Of a DNA stretch of 64,000 bases, positions 17,407 to 26,676 are shown one piece after another (position 1 is the stretch's first letter; each line of letters starts with the position of its first letter). The translations under genes were made by a program, and so were the position numbers. The notes beneath the pieces were generated by a model, which had not been told where the DNA came from, did not search any database, and was given only the letters and a program-made list of their open reading frames with translations. This DNA is from Shimia sp047124445 (GTDB lineage Bacteria; Pseudomonadota; Alphaproteobacteria; Rhodobacterales; Rhodobacteraceae). The stretch covers positions 3,100,001-3,164,000 of the forward strand of contig NZ_CP138921.1 of the NCBI RefSeq assembly GCF_047124445.1, given 5' to 3'.

Positions 17407-17471
17407 GGCAAATATCCTTTTCTGGGTTTGGGCTGGGGATAACCGCGGGATAAGGTTGGACGCAACCCCGA

Positions 17472-17500
17472 TTGACCTTTGCCTTTGAGGCTATTTTATT
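17472..17500 (+). promoter_or_regulatory. possible sigma-70-type promoter of hrcA-grpE
   Basis: TTGACC at 17472-17477 and TTTATT at 17495-17500 with 17 bases between, 22 bases before the hrcA start. The -35 matches five of six and the -10 four of six consensus positions. No CIRCE inverted repeat was found in this gap. Confidence 0.35.
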
Positions 17501-17522
17501 AAGGACGCAAAGGCACGGGCGA

Positions 17523-18587
17523 ATGACAGACAGCAGCAAAATTCTCGCAGAAATGAATGACCGCAGCCGCGAGGTGTTTCGCCGCGTGGTCGAAGGCTAT
17601 TTGGAGACCGGCGATCCAGTGGGCAGCCGCACGTTGACCCGTACTTTGTCAGAAAAAGTCAGCGCTGCGACCATTCGCAACGTGATGCAGGACCTGGAGT
17701 TTCTCGGCCTTCTGGACAGCCCACATGTATCTGCCGGTCGCGTACCAACGCAACAAGGGCTGCGTATGTTTGTCGATGGTCTGCTTGAGGTGGGCGACCT
17801 GGATCAAGGTGACCGCAAGAAAATCGACGCCACCATGGGCGACGCGGATGGCGATGTCTCTAACATGCTTGACCGTGTTTCCACCGCGCTGTCTGGCGTG
17901 ACTCAAGGCGCTTCTCTTGTCCTGGCCCCAAAACACGAAGCACCAATCAAACACATCGAGTTTGTCAGCCTTGGTGCGGACCGCGCGCTGGTGGTGCTGG
18001 TCTTTGCTGACGGCCATGTGGAAAACCGTCTGTTCACCCCGCCGCCTGGTCAAACCCCAAGCTCCATGCGTGAGGCGGCCAATTTCCTCAACGCCGTTGC
18101 CGAAGGCCGCACGTTGAGTGATCTGGGCAAAGCGGTGCAGGAGGAGATCACAAAACGCCGTCAGGAAATCGACAGTCTTGCTGCCGATCTTGTGGAAAAC
18201 GGCCTAGCCCTATGGGCCAACGAAGGTGGCCAACAGGAACGTCTGATCGTGCGTGGCCGCTCGAATCTGCTCGGCACCGATGAGGAAGAGCAGGACCTTG
18301 AACGCATCCGCACGTTGTTTGATGACCTCGAACGTAAACGAGACATTGCTGATTTTCTCGAATTGGCTGAACAGGGTGACGGCGTGCGCATTTTTATTGG
18401 CTCTGAGAACAAACTTTTTTCACTTTCGGGTTCCTCTTTGGTGGTGTCTCCCTATATGAACGCTGATCGAAAGATCGTGGGTGCTGTTGGGGTCATTGGA
18501 CCCAAGCGCCTGAACTATGGACGCATCGTGCCGATCGTGGATTACACGGCACAACTGGTCGGTAAACTCATCACCGACCGCGGTTAG
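17523..18587 (+). CDS. hrcA: heat-inducible transcription repressor HrcA
   Basis: 354 residues from the ATG at 17523; the frame extends 17 codons further up but these lie in the promoter region. The winged-helix N-terminus (YLETGDPVGSRTL, SAATIRNVMQDLE, SAGRVPTQQGLRMFVD) and the C-terminal NYGRIVPIVDYTA are diagnostic. HrcA binds CIRCE elements to repress groESL and other chaperone genes. It is 9 bases from grpE, its usual partner. Confidence 0.95.
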   Translation: MTDSSKILAEMNDRSREVFRRVVEGYLETGDPVGSRTLTRTLSEKVSAATIRNVMQDLEFLGLLDSPHVSAGRVPTQQGLRMFVDGLLEVGDLDQGDRKKIDATMGDADGDVSNMLDRVSTALSGVTQGASLVLAPKHEAPIKHIEFVSLGADRALVVLVFADGHVENRLFTPPPGQTPSSMREAANFLNAVAEGRTLSDLGKAVQEEITKRRQEIDSLAADLVENGLALWANEGGQQERLIVRGRSNLLGTDEEEQDLERIRTLFDDLERKRDIADFLELAEQGDGVRIFIGSENKLFSLSGSSLVVSPYMNADRKIVGAVGVIGPKRLNYGRIVPIVDYTAQLVGKLITDRG

Positions 18588-18596
18588 AGGTGGATT

Positions 18597-19157
18597 ATGG
18601 CTGAGCCGAAAGACAACGAGTTTCTGGACGACATCGCAGATGCTGAAGCAGAAGAATTTGCTGCCAGCTTGGACGAACTCGAAGATGAAGCTGTTGAGCT
18701 GGATGAGCTGCGTGCCGAACGCGACGAGTTGAAAGACCGCTGGATGCGCGCGCTGGCGGATGCGGAAAACGCCCGCAAACGCGGCGACAAAGCCCGCCGG
18801 GATGCGGAGCAATACGGTGGCTCCAAACTGGCCCGCGACATGCTGCCGGTGTTTGACAACATGAAGCGCGCGGTTGAGACCATCACCGACGAGCAGAAAG
18901 AAGCCTCAGCGGCGCTGATCGAAGGCATCGAGCTCACCATGCGCGAGCTGCTGAAAACCTTCTCCAAACACGGCATCGAAGTGATTTCGCCAGAAGTGGG
19001 CGACAAGTTTGATCCCAACGTGCACGAAGCTATGTTTGAAGCGCCTGTCCCTAACACCAAAGCGGGTGACATCATTCAGGTCTCTGCCCAAGGCTTCATG
19101 CTGCACGACCGCTTGCTGCGCCCCGCGCAAGTGGGCGTCAGCTCCAACCCGGGCTAA
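18597..19157 (+). CDS. grpE: nucleotide exchange factor GrpE
   Basis: 186 residues: an acidic N-terminus, a long coiled coil (ELDELRAERDELKDRWMRAL, ADAENARKR), then the beta domain with FDPNVHEAMF and the terminal GFMLHDRLLRPAQVGVS. GrpE releases ADP from DnaK. dnaK and dnaJ are not next to it here. Confidence 0.96.
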   Translation: MAEPKDNEFLDDIADAEAEEFAASLDELEDEAVELDELRAERDELKDRWMRALADAENARKRGDKARRDAEQYGGSKLARDMLPVFDNMKRAVETITDEQKEASAALIEGIELTMRELLKTFSKHGIEVISPEVGDKFDPNVHEAMFEAPVPNTKAGDIIQVSAQGFMLHDRLLRPAQVGVSSNPG

Positions 19158-19181
19158 ATGTACCCGCAAGAGATGTCTGGA

Positions 19182-19208
19182 AAGCTCCCGTTTATCGGGA
19201 GCTTTTTT
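19182..19208 (+). terminator. intrinsic terminator after grpE
   Basis: Perfect 9-bp stem AAGCTCCCG / CGGGAGCTT with loop TTTAT, running into six T residues at 19203-19208. It ends the hrcA-grpE transcript. Confidence 0.92.
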
Positions 19209-19373
19209 GTATAGTCCGACACCTCAAATTCTGTTTGCCCATGGGGATAAACCCACATGCGACACGCTGACGGTCCTTACTGCTTGATTAACACATCCTT
19301 AACTTTTACGGTTTCCCAGACTTATTTTCGGGTCAGGTTTTGTGCTTGAATTCACGGAGTTTGGTGCGGGCGG

Positions 19374-19844
19374 TTGAAGAACTGGGTGGAGCGTGTGTTT
19401 GTGTGGTTAAGGTCCGCGGCATATCTTTTTATGGGTGCAATGATGTTGGGTGGGCTTGCCATGACCGGTGATGCGCAAACCAACCTGCCTCCAATCCATC
19501 TCAGCTGTGAAACGCCTCTTAAAGAGCTTCCCGAGGCCGACCTTGCGGCCGTATGCGAAACGCTACGGCTTGAAATTGAACAACAATTTCCAGAACGGAA
19601 GGTTGTTGACCAAAAGAAGACCAACACCGGGACCGCGCAGGGGATGGTGGCAACCTTGGTTGTAGAGGCCCTGCGATCAGATCATGTCAAAGGGGCGTTG
19701 CAATGGCAGAACCTCGCGACAAACGAAAACTACAAAGGCCCGTCTTTGCAAGTTGACGGGATGGACGGCGCGCCGCTTGCGCGTCTCATAGAAGGATTTG
19801 CCAGGGATGTGCTGCGCGTGAGCCTGCCGCCTTGGGAACAGTAA
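19374..19844 (+). CDS. exported protein of unknown function
   Basis: 156 residues from a TTG at 19374; GTG codons at 19386 and 19395 are alternative starts. A hydrophobic stretch (AAYLFMGAMMLGGLAM) followed by GDAQT looks like a signal peptide. The mature part has two cysteines (in LSCET and AVCET), charged helices and the ending SLPPWEQ. I do not recognise a family. It lies 70 bp before the RTX metalloprotease gene in the same direction, so joint expression is possible, but similarity to serralysin inhibitors is not evident. Confidence 0.6.
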   Translation: MKNWVERVFVWLRSAAYLFMGAMMLGGLAMTGDAQTNLPPIHLSCETPLKELPEADLAAVCETLRLEIEQQFPERKVVDQKKTNTGTAQGMVATLVVEALRSDHVKGALQWQNLATNENYKGPSLQVDGMDGAPLARLIEGFARDVLRVSLPPWEQ

Positions 19845-19914
19845 TTTAGATCGCCGCCGTAAGAGAGAAGCAGATCAGACCTCTTGACGATGTGGCTAGA
19901 TAGGAGATTTTCAA

Positions 19915-22296
19915 ATGCTCATTCAGAACACACTTGTTCCGACTGTAGATGGCCCCTTGTTTCATGACGGCCACGGGGATGGTCACGATGACGGTCCAAA
20001 GGAGACTCCCGTGATCGGAGATCCTGATCGGGCGGTTGTCCCAGAAGTGGCGGATGCCCCGGGCGACACCTCGACGCCTTATACAATTTCCGTTGGTGAC
20101 TCCTTTGAAGGCACCATCAGCAGCTCAGATGTGGATTTCATCGCGATCAATCTGACCGAAGGTCAGTTGATTCAGGTGTCTGTGACCGGTGAGGATCCAC
20201 AAATCTGGGTATCCGACAACAATGGCAATACCATCGAGTATAACGACGATATTGACTTCAACGGTGGAAATTATGACTCGTTCTTGACCTTTGAAGCCAC
20301 CTACACCGGGACCTACTACTTTGAGGTCAGCGGTTATAACTTTGTGGCATCCGACTATACGTTGGCGGTTGATACCTTCACTCCGATCGCGGATGGGTCG
20401 GTTCAGGATATGGCGGACTTCCTCACCACGGGGTATTGGGCCAGCAGTGGGCAGAGTCCTCGCGCGTTTGACACCTCGGGCAGCAATGTGATCAGCGTCG
20501 ATATCACAAGCCTGAGCGCAGCTGGACAACAGCTGGCACGTTGGGCGTTTGAAGCCTGGGAGCTGGTGGCGGATATTCAGTTTTCGGAAGTCAACTCTGG
20601 TGCAGACATCACGTTCCAGGACACGGATGCCGGGGCTTGGTCCACTTCCACCGTTTCAGCTGGCGACATCTTGTCGTCAACTGTCAACGTGTCGACGAGT
20701 TGGCTGACTCAATTCGGCACTACGGCGAACAGCTATTCCTTCCAAACCTATATCCATGAGATTGGCCACGCCCTGGGTTTGGGGCACCAAGGGGCGTACA
20801 ACGGTGCCGCGGAATATGGAACCGATGAGACCTTCGGCAACGACAGCTGGCAAATGTCCATCATGTCGTATTTCGATCAGGTTGACAGTCTTGGAACAGA
20901 TGCAAGTTACGCCAACATCATCAGTGCCATGATGGTGGACATTGTCGCTATTCAGGATCTTTACGGCGCCGCTGGCGCAAGCAGCGCGTCAGCTGGTGAC
21001 ACCGTTTGGGGATTCAATTCCAACTTGGGCGGTTTCTACGGGGATGTGTTTAACGGCGTCATCCCAATCAACAGTCCGGTTTCGATGACGATTTACGACC
21101 AGGGCGGCACAGACTTGCTGGACATGCGGATGTTCGCGCAAGATACGCGGATCGATATGAGAGCTGGAGAGTTCTCGGACTTCGGTGGCCAGATTGGCAA
21201 CCTGGCCATTGCTTTGGGCACGGTGATCGAGAACCTGAACACCGGAGCTGGTGTTGACCGTGTCACTGGCAACAACGTAGCAAACATCATTCAAACCAAT
21301 GAAGGCAACGACTGGGTCAATGCGGCCGGGGGGGCTGACAGCATCCGCGGCGGCACCGGCAACGATACCCTGTTTGGTGGCGCAGACAACGACACCATGT
21401 TTGGTGACGGCGGTCACGACCTCCTTGGCGGTTCCAGCGGCGCGGATACTATGTTTGGCGGGCTTGGATTTGATACCTTGTCCGGCGGCGACGGCAATGA
21501 CTTCCTGGCTGGTGGGGCAGGTGAAGACCGTCTGTCTGGTGGCAATGACAACGACCTGCTGAATGGCGGGGGTGGTAGTGACACCCTGTTTGGTGGTCAG
21601 GGCGATGACGATTTGAGAGGCGGCTACGGCTCTGACCAGCTGTTTGGTGGCCAGGGTGATGACACGATGACCGGTGGCGGCGGACTTGATCGTCTATCCG
21701 GTGGCGACGGTGGCGACATTCTCAGCGGTGGACAAGGCGCCGATACCCTGCTTGGCGACAGTGGTCGTGATACTATGAATGGCGGCGCTGGCGATGATGA
21801 ACTCGAAGGCGGTCTTGGCTGGGATGTCCTGTCTGGCGGTGACGAGAATGACACCCTTTTGGGCGGCAACGGCTCAGACATTTTGAATGGTGGGACTGGC
21901 GCAGACCAACTGGAGGGCGATTCAGGGAATGACACACTGTCCGGTGGGGAAGGCAACGACCTCCTAATGGGGGGTGCGGGCCGTGACATGCTTACTTTTG
22001 GGGCCGGCGATGACGTTGGATATGGAGGGACAGGAGCCGATACCTTTGTCTTCTCCCTGGGCGTTGGATCCAACAATAACGTGGCAGACTTCAGTGTCTC
22101 TGATGGGGACAGGCTGCAACTTGATGATCAGCTTTGGACGCCACCAATCGGCGGACCAGTTCTGACAGAAGCTGATGTGATCACCGCGTTTGGCGCTGAT
22201 GTTGGTGGGGACTTTGTCCTGTCGTTTGGCCCTGATATCATCACACTGACCGGTATGGCGGGCCAGTTTGACGCCAGCATGCTTGACATCGTCTGA
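19915..22296 (+). CDS. serralysin-type RTX metalloprotease with PPC domain
   Basis: 793 residues with no N-terminal signal peptide. Residues about 45-155 resemble a bacterial pre-peptidase C-terminal (PPC) domain. The M10 zinc site HEIGHALGLGHQG is at 281-291 with the Met-turn methionine M317 in SIMSYF. From about residue 460 to 705 there are many nonapeptide repeats of the GGxGxDxLxGG type that bind calcium, then a C-terminal region (VADFSVSDGDRLQL) like secretion signals of type I exported proteins. It is probably released by an ABC exporter encoded elsewhere and degrades extracellular protein. Confidence 0.92.
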   Translation: MLIQNTLVPTVDGPLFHDGHGDGHDDGPKETPVIGDPDRAVVPEVADAPGDTSTPYTISVGDSFEGTISSSDVDFIAINLTEGQLIQVSVTGEDPQIWVSDNNGNTIEYNDDIDFNGGNYDSFLTFEATYTGTYYFEVSGYNFVASDYTLAVDTFTPIADGSVQDMADFLTTGYWASSGQSPRAFDTSGSNVISVDITSLSAAGQQLARWAFEAWELVADIQFSEVNSGADITFQDTDAGAWSTSTVSAGDILSSTVNVSTSWLTQFGTTANSYSFQTYIHEIGHALGLGHQGAYNGAAEYGTDETFGNDSWQMSIMSYFDQVDSLGTDASYANIISAMMVDIVAIQDLYGAAGASSASAGDTVWGFNSNLGGFYGDVFNGVIPINSPVSMTIYDQGGTDLLDMRMFAQDTRIDMRAGEFSDFGGQIGNLAIALGTVIENLNTGAGVDRVTGNNVANIIQTNEGNDWVNAAGGADSIRGGTGNDTLFGGADNDTMFGDGGHDLLGGSSGADTMFGGLGFDTLSGGDGNDFLAGGAGEDRLSGGNDNDLLNGGGGSDTLFGGQGDDDLRGGYGSDQLFGGQGDDTMTGGGGLDRLSGGDGGDILSGGQGADTLLGDSGRDTMNGGAGDDELEGGLGWDVLSGGDENDTLLGGNGSDILNGGTGADQLEGDSGNDTLSGGEGNDLLMGGAGRDMLTFGAGDDVGYGGTGADTFVFSLGVGSNNNVADFSVSDGDRLQLDDQLWTPPIGGPVLTEADVITAFGADVGGDFVLSFGPDIITLTGMAGQFDASMLDIV

Positions 22297-22324
22297 CCTC
22301 AGACAGGTGAACTGGAAAAGATGA

Positions 22325-22352
22325 AACCAGCGGCTCTGGAGTCGCTGGTTTT
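22325..22352 (+). terminator. probable terminator after the RTX protease
   Basis: Eight-bp stem AACCAGCG / CGCTGGTT with a 10-base loop, followed by a short T-rich stretch (TTTTGCTATTT). The T tract is broken, so efficiency is uncertain. Confidence 0.6.
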
Positions 22353-22418
22353 GCTATTTGACCGTGCCTCGCTCACACGTGGGACAGCGGTCAAAAGACA
22401 CTTTCCGGATACGCAACG

Positions 22419-22455
22419 CGTGCAATAGCTGTTGCTGCGTTGACAGGCCTCTCTG
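22419..22455 (+). promoter_or_regulatory. conserved upstream element of ugd (shared with the DUF2793 gene)
   Basis: CGTGCAA, 5 bases, then GTTGCTGCGTTG (22431-22442), and GCCTCTCTG at 22447-22455. The same three words in the same order occur before the gene at 46064. The 12-mer ends 65 bases before the ugd start. CAACGC (22414) and GCGTTG (22437) also form an inverted repeat. Confidence 0.4.
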
Positions 22456-22507
22456 CCGCGCTCATTAAAAGACCAACACGGGCAGAACCAAAATAAGGGT
22501 AACACTC

Positions 22508-23836
22508 ATGAAGATAGCAATGATCGGCACCGGCTACGTCGGTTTGGTTTCCGGGGTGTGCTTCTCTGACTTCGGACATGAAGTTGTTTGCGTTGATAAA
22601 GACCCGTCAAAAATTGACATGCTCGAGCGCGGCGAGGTCCCGATCTACGAACCCGGCCTTGATGCCTTGATGGCGAAAAACGTCGAAGCGGGCCGGCTGA
22701 GTTTCACCTTGGATCTCGAAAAAGCCATGGACGGCGCACAGGCGGTGTTTATCGCAGTTGGCACCCCCACGCGGCGCGGTGATGGCCACGCTGATTTGTC
22801 CTACGTCATGGCAGCTGCCGAAGAGATTGCCCGCACCGCCAAGGACTATGTGGTGATTGTCACCAAATCCACTGTGCCGGTTGGCACCAACCGTCAGGTC
22901 AAACAGGTGGTGCGCAAAGCCAATCCCGATCTGGATTTCGACGTGGCCAGCAATCCGGAGTTCCTGCGCGAAGGCGCTGCCATAGAAGACTTCATGAAGC
23001 CGGATCGTGTGGTGATCGGTGTACATAACGAGCGCGCCGGCGAGGTGATGAATGACATCTACCGTCCGCTGTACTTGCGCGATTTCCCGATTGTCACCAC
23101 CGATCTGGAAAGCGCGGAGATGATCAAATACGCCGCCAACGCCTTCCTGGCGACCAAGATCACCTTCATCAATGAAATTGCCGCCCTGTGTGAGCGGGTT
23201 GGCGCAGACGTCAAACAAGTGTCCAAAGGCATGGGCATGGATGGTCGCATCGGCAACAAGTTCCTGCATGCGGGGCCGGGCTATGGCGGCTCTTGTTTCC
23301 CGAAAGATACCAAAGCTTTGGCCCGCATCGGTCAGGACAACGCCGTGCCAATGCAGATCACGGAAACGGTGATTCAGGTCAACGAAGAGATCAAGCGCCG
23401 CATGGTCGACAAACTGCTCGACCTCTGTGGCGGTAGCTTCAACGGCAAAACCGTTGGTGTGCTTGGCGTGACCTTCAAACCCAACACAGACGACATGCGT
23501 GATGCACCAAGCCTGGCGATCATCCCGGCTCTGGTGGGCGGCGGCGCCAAAGTGCGCGTGACCGACCCACAAGGACGCCATGAAGGCGAAGCGCTCTTGC
23601 CTGGCGTTAGCTGGGTCGAGGACGCCTATAAGGCCGCGCAAAAAGCGGATGTTTTGGTGATCCTGACGGAGTGGAATGAGTTCCGCGCTTTGGATCTCAA
23701 GAAAGTGGCCCGCAAAATGGCGACGCCACGGCTTGCGGATTTGCGTAACATCTATTCCGTCCGCGACGCCAAACGGGCTGGCTTTGAGGCTTATGAAAGC
23801 ATCGGACGAACTGGTTTCTCGCGTATTGAAGACTGA
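22508..23836 (+). CDS. ugd: UDP-glucose 6-dehydrogenase
   Basis: 442 residues. NAD-binding start MKIAMIGTGYVGLVSGVCF, catalytic cysteine C263 in GYGGSCFPKDT, the central dimer helix (AEMIKYAANAFLATKITFINE) and C-terminal GVTFKPNTDDMRDAPS. It oxidises UDP-glucose to UDP-glucuronate, a precursor of acidic surface polysaccharide. Its promoter region carries an element also found before a gene in the glycan region 23 kb away, which would suit a shared role in envelope building. Confidence 0.96.
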   Translation: MKIAMIGTGYVGLVSGVCFSDFGHEVVCVDKDPSKIDMLERGEVPIYEPGLDALMAKNVEAGRLSFTLDLEKAMDGAQAVFIAVGTPTRRGDGHADLSYVMAAAEEIARTAKDYVVIVTKSTVPVGTNRQVKQVVRKANPDLDFDVASNPEFLREGAAIEDFMKPDRVVIGVHNERAGEVMNDIYRPLYLRDFPIVTTDLESAEMIKYAANAFLATKITFINEIAALCERVGADVKQVSKGMGMDGRIGNKFLHAGPGYGGSCFPKDTKALARIGQDNAVPMQITETVIQVNEEIKRRMVDKLLDLCGGSFNGKTVGVLGVTFKPNTDDMRDAPSLAIIPALVGGGAKVRVTDPQGRHEGEALLPGVSWVEDAYKAAQKADVLVILTEWNEFRALDLKKVARKMATPRLADLRNIYSVRDAKRAGFEAYESIGRTGFSRIED

Positions 23837-23876
23837 CGGAAACAGCTCTTATTCAGTTTGGTAAAAGGTACTCAGC

Positions 23877-24437
23877 ATGTCCTGGAAAACCCTTTCGTCT
23901 CAAAGCCTGCTCAAACGGCCTCCCTTTGTGGATGTTCAGCAGGAACAGGTTGAGGTCCGCCCGGGTCAGGTCATCGACGACTTTTACAAAGTGCACCTGA
24001 TGGACTTCGCACTGGTCATTCCGTTTCTTGCGGACGGCCGGGTCGAGATGATCCGTCAGTACAAACATGGACCAGCACGCGAGGTTCTGGGATTTCCCGC
24101 CGGTCATGTCGATCCAGGCGAAGATCCGGCCACTGCCGCACAGCGCGAGCTGTTGGAAGAAACCGGACTGAAAGCGGAAAAACTCATCCATCTCGGGTCG
24201 TTTGTCGATCACGGCAATCAACGTGTGTGCCAGGGCCACTATTTTGTCGCGCCAGCGTGTGAGCGCATCACCGAACCCAATCCCGGCGACTTGGAAGATT
24301 TTGCCTACGAAGCACTCAGCCCAGCTCAAATCGACCGGGCAATCGTGAACGGCGAAGTTGGCGTGATGCACCACGTGGCGGCCTGGGGCCTGCAGAAAAT
24401 CCATTCTCAGGCCGAAACAGAGACTGATTTATCGTAG
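23877..24437 (+). CDS. NUDIX hydrolase (ADP-sugar pyrophosphatase-like)
   Basis: 186 residues. The NUDIX box is complete: G76, E82, R90-E91-L92, E94-E95 and G97. The protein resembles the ADP-ribose/ADP-sugar pyrophosphatase branch in that a segment with MIRQYKHGPAREVLGFPAG precedes the box. The true substrate cannot be told from sequence. It follows ugd by 40 bp and may share its transcript. Confidence 0.85.
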   Translation: MSWKTLSSQSLLKRPPFVDVQQEQVEVRPGQVIDDFYKVHLMDFALVIPFLADGRVEMIRQYKHGPAREVLGFPAGHVDPGEDPATAAQRELLEETGLKAEKLIHLGSFVDHGNQRVCQGHYFVAPACERITEPNPGDLEDFAYEALSPAQIDRAIVNGEVGVMHHVAAWGLQKIHSQAETETDLS

Positions 24438-24634
24438 TTAGCCCTATGCGGCCCCTCCCGTTTCTTCTTATTTGACGCAGTAACCACGAAATACCGGTGT
24501 CACCCTTTTGAATCACCGCGCCATGATCCTGTGGAAAACTGTGTGGAAAAGAGTGCATTCCCTGCTCACATCCGCTATAAAGCCCCAAAGAGGCAAGGCG
24601 GCCTAGGTTCGATCAACGGATCAGGTGACAGCCC

Positions 24635-26629
24635 GTGACAAGAGAGCAGGTCATGAAACTATTTGCACGCCCAGGCCCCCGGCGGGCTGTGGCATCGGCA
24701 ATTGTCGGTGTGTTTGTCAGTGTTTTGGCGTGTTTTGCTGTGGGTGTCGGCAAGGTCCAGGCACAGGTGTCGCTGGATTTGCGCGACGCAGATTTGCGCA
24801 GTTTTGTGGAAATCGTGTCTGAAAACACCGGTCGCAGTTTCGTGGTCGATCCGGCTGTGCGCGGCACAGTGACGGTTCTTGCCCCAAATCAGCTCACCGC
24901 AGATGAACTCTATGAAGTTTTCCTGTCCGTGCTGGAGCTCAACCGTTTGACAGTGATCGAAGGCGCTGGCGCGGATCGCATTGTTCAGATGAACACCGCC
25001 CGTGAGCTGTCCTCAGGTGACACTGGCAGCATCTCCTCCGGTTATGAAACCCGCGTCATTCCTGTGCGCCACGTGCCGCTGCAAGAAGTTATCGAGGTGG
25101 TCCGACCTCTCTTGCCATCTGAGGCCGTCATCACGCCCGTGCCCGGTGCAAACTTGTTGATCCTTTCGGATCGCGGTGCCAACCACGCCCGCATCACCCG
25201 TCTGATCAAACGTCTGGATCAACCGCGTCAGGCCGACCCAATCGAGATGATTCAACTGCAAAACGCGCAAGCCGGCGATGTTTTGCAAGTGGTGCAATCC
25301 ATGGGCATTGTACCTGATGGTGCCTCTGTGAGTATCGATCGGCGCTCTAATGCCCTTCTTGTTTCCGGTCCTGATGAAATGCGCCAGCGTGTGCGTTTGC
25401 TGGCAAGCCGCTTGGACACACAACGCGAGGCAGTCACCAGCCGCACCATCGCGCTCAACTATGCAGATGCCGCAGCCATATCCGACGTGGTGCTGCGCAC
25501 CCTGAACGCAGCTGGTGACAGCGCCCAGCAACAGGTGCGCATCGTCCCGGAGCCTCAGACCAACACACTCCTGGTGTTTGCGCCACAGGACCGCATGTCC
25601 GAAATCACCCGCATTGTGAAATACCTCGACCGCCGCCCCACACAGGTGTTGGTGGAGGCGGTGATTTTCGAGATGACCGTGGACGGCTTTTCGGACCTGT
25701 CTGTGCAGTTTGCAGCGGTCTTGAATGACGCTCTGGTTGGCGGTGTGCAATTCGCCCTGCCGGGCCGCACCAGCCTGATCAACCTGGTTTCCGCCGTGTC
25801 CAACGGCAATGCGCCGGATTTGGGGCCAGCCGGTGTTTTGGGCGGCGGCACCTACAATGAAAGCAGCGGCAATGGTATTGCAGGACTGATCACCGCCATC
25901 GCCTCGGTAAACTCGACGCGCCTTTTGTCGACCCCCTCGATCCTCACGCTGAACAATCAGGAAGCAGAGATTGTTGTGGCGCAAAACGTGCCTTTTGTGA
26001 CCGGCAGCTACACCTCCACTGGCAACAGCTCCAACCCGGAAAACCCCTTCCAGACCATCGAGCGTCAGGACGTCGGCCTGACCTTGAACGTCACGCCGCA
26101 GATCAATGCCGACCGCACTGTGCGCATGGTGATCAAGCAAGAGGTCTCCAACCTCACCAATTCCACCTCGACCTCTGGTGGCGAAATCACCGCCCGCCGC
26201 GCGTTGTCCACAACGGCGCTGGTGCGAGATGGCAATGTCATCATGCTCGGCGGTTTGCTGGAAGACGGCTCCGGCGCGGTGAACCAACGGGTGCCCGGTA
26301 TTTCCAACCTGCCATTGGTGGGTGGTCTCTTCCGCGGCAAGAACGCCACGAAAAACCAGCGGGTCCTGTTGGTGCTTTTGCGTCCACAGGTGGTCACCAA
26401 TGACGCCGAAGCCCGTCGGATCACCAAGAACCTGACCGACAAAGCCTATGCAACCAGTGCTTCCATTCAGCCGCTGGATGAGGGAGGCTATCCTCGGGCG
26501 GACCAACGCCTGTTGCCCTATGACGGGGCGGATTTGAACCAACCCTTTGACGCCGGATTCATCGATGCGTTTGCCCAAACCCGCAACTTTCCACCGCTTC
26601 CAAGCCGCCTGCGGTTCAACGGAAACTGA
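24635..26629 (+). CDS. gspD: type II secretion outer-membrane secretin GspD
   Basis: 664 residues from the GTG at 24635 (AGGTGA 6 bases upstream); an ATG at 24653 is the alternative. A signal peptide ends near KVQAQ. The N0 domain starts VSLDLRDADLRSFVEIV, N1 at about residue 130 (VIPVRHVPLQEVIEVVRPLL), N2 at about 210 and N3 at about 275, then the secretin core with TLNVTPQIN and VPGISNLPLVGGLFR. It forms the outer-membrane channel. It is 47 bases from gspE. Confidence 0.95.
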   Translation: MTREQVMKLFARPGPRRAVASAIVGVFVSVLACFAVGVGKVQAQVSLDLRDADLRSFVEIVSENTGRSFVVDPAVRGTVTVLAPNQLTADELYEVFLSVLELNRLTVIEGAGADRIVQMNTARELSSGDTGSISSGYETRVIPVRHVPLQEVIEVVRPLLPSEAVITPVPGANLLILSDRGANHARITRLIKRLDQPRQADPIEMIQLQNAQAGDVLQVVQSMGIVPDGASVSIDRRSNALLVSGPDEMRQRVRLLASRLDTQREAVTSRTIALNYADAAAISDVVLRTLNAAGDSAQQQVRIVPEPQTNTLLVFAPQDRMSEITRIVKYLDRRPTQVLVEAVIFEMTVDGFSDLSVQFAAVLNDALVGGVQFALPGRTSLINLVSAVSNGNAPDLGPAGVLGGGTYNESSGNGIAGLITAIASVNSTRLLSTPSILTLNNQEAEIVVAQNVPFVTGSYTSTGNSSNPENPFQTIERQDVGLTLNVTPQINADRTVRMVIKQEVSNLTNSTSTSGGEITARRALSTTALVRDGNVIMLGGLLEDGSGAVNQRVPGISNLPLVGGLFRGKNATKNQRVLLVLLRPQVVTNDAEARRITKNLTDKAYATSASIQPLDEGGYPRADQRLLPYDGADLNQPFDAGFIDAFAQTRNFPPLPSRLRFNGN

Positions 26630-26676
26630 CCTAAGGGTGCCAAAGCACTCTGAGGTGGGGAAAGGGTAGGGCGCCC

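Noticed and set aside
17407..17522. search for a CIRCE element before hrcA
   Set aside because: No TTAGCACTC and GAGTGCTAA pair is present in the gap, so no HrcA autoregulation site is claimed.
22607..23641. 344-codon open frame antisense to ugd
   Set aside because: No recognisable motif; the sense frame has all active-site motifs of UDP-glucose dehydrogenase.
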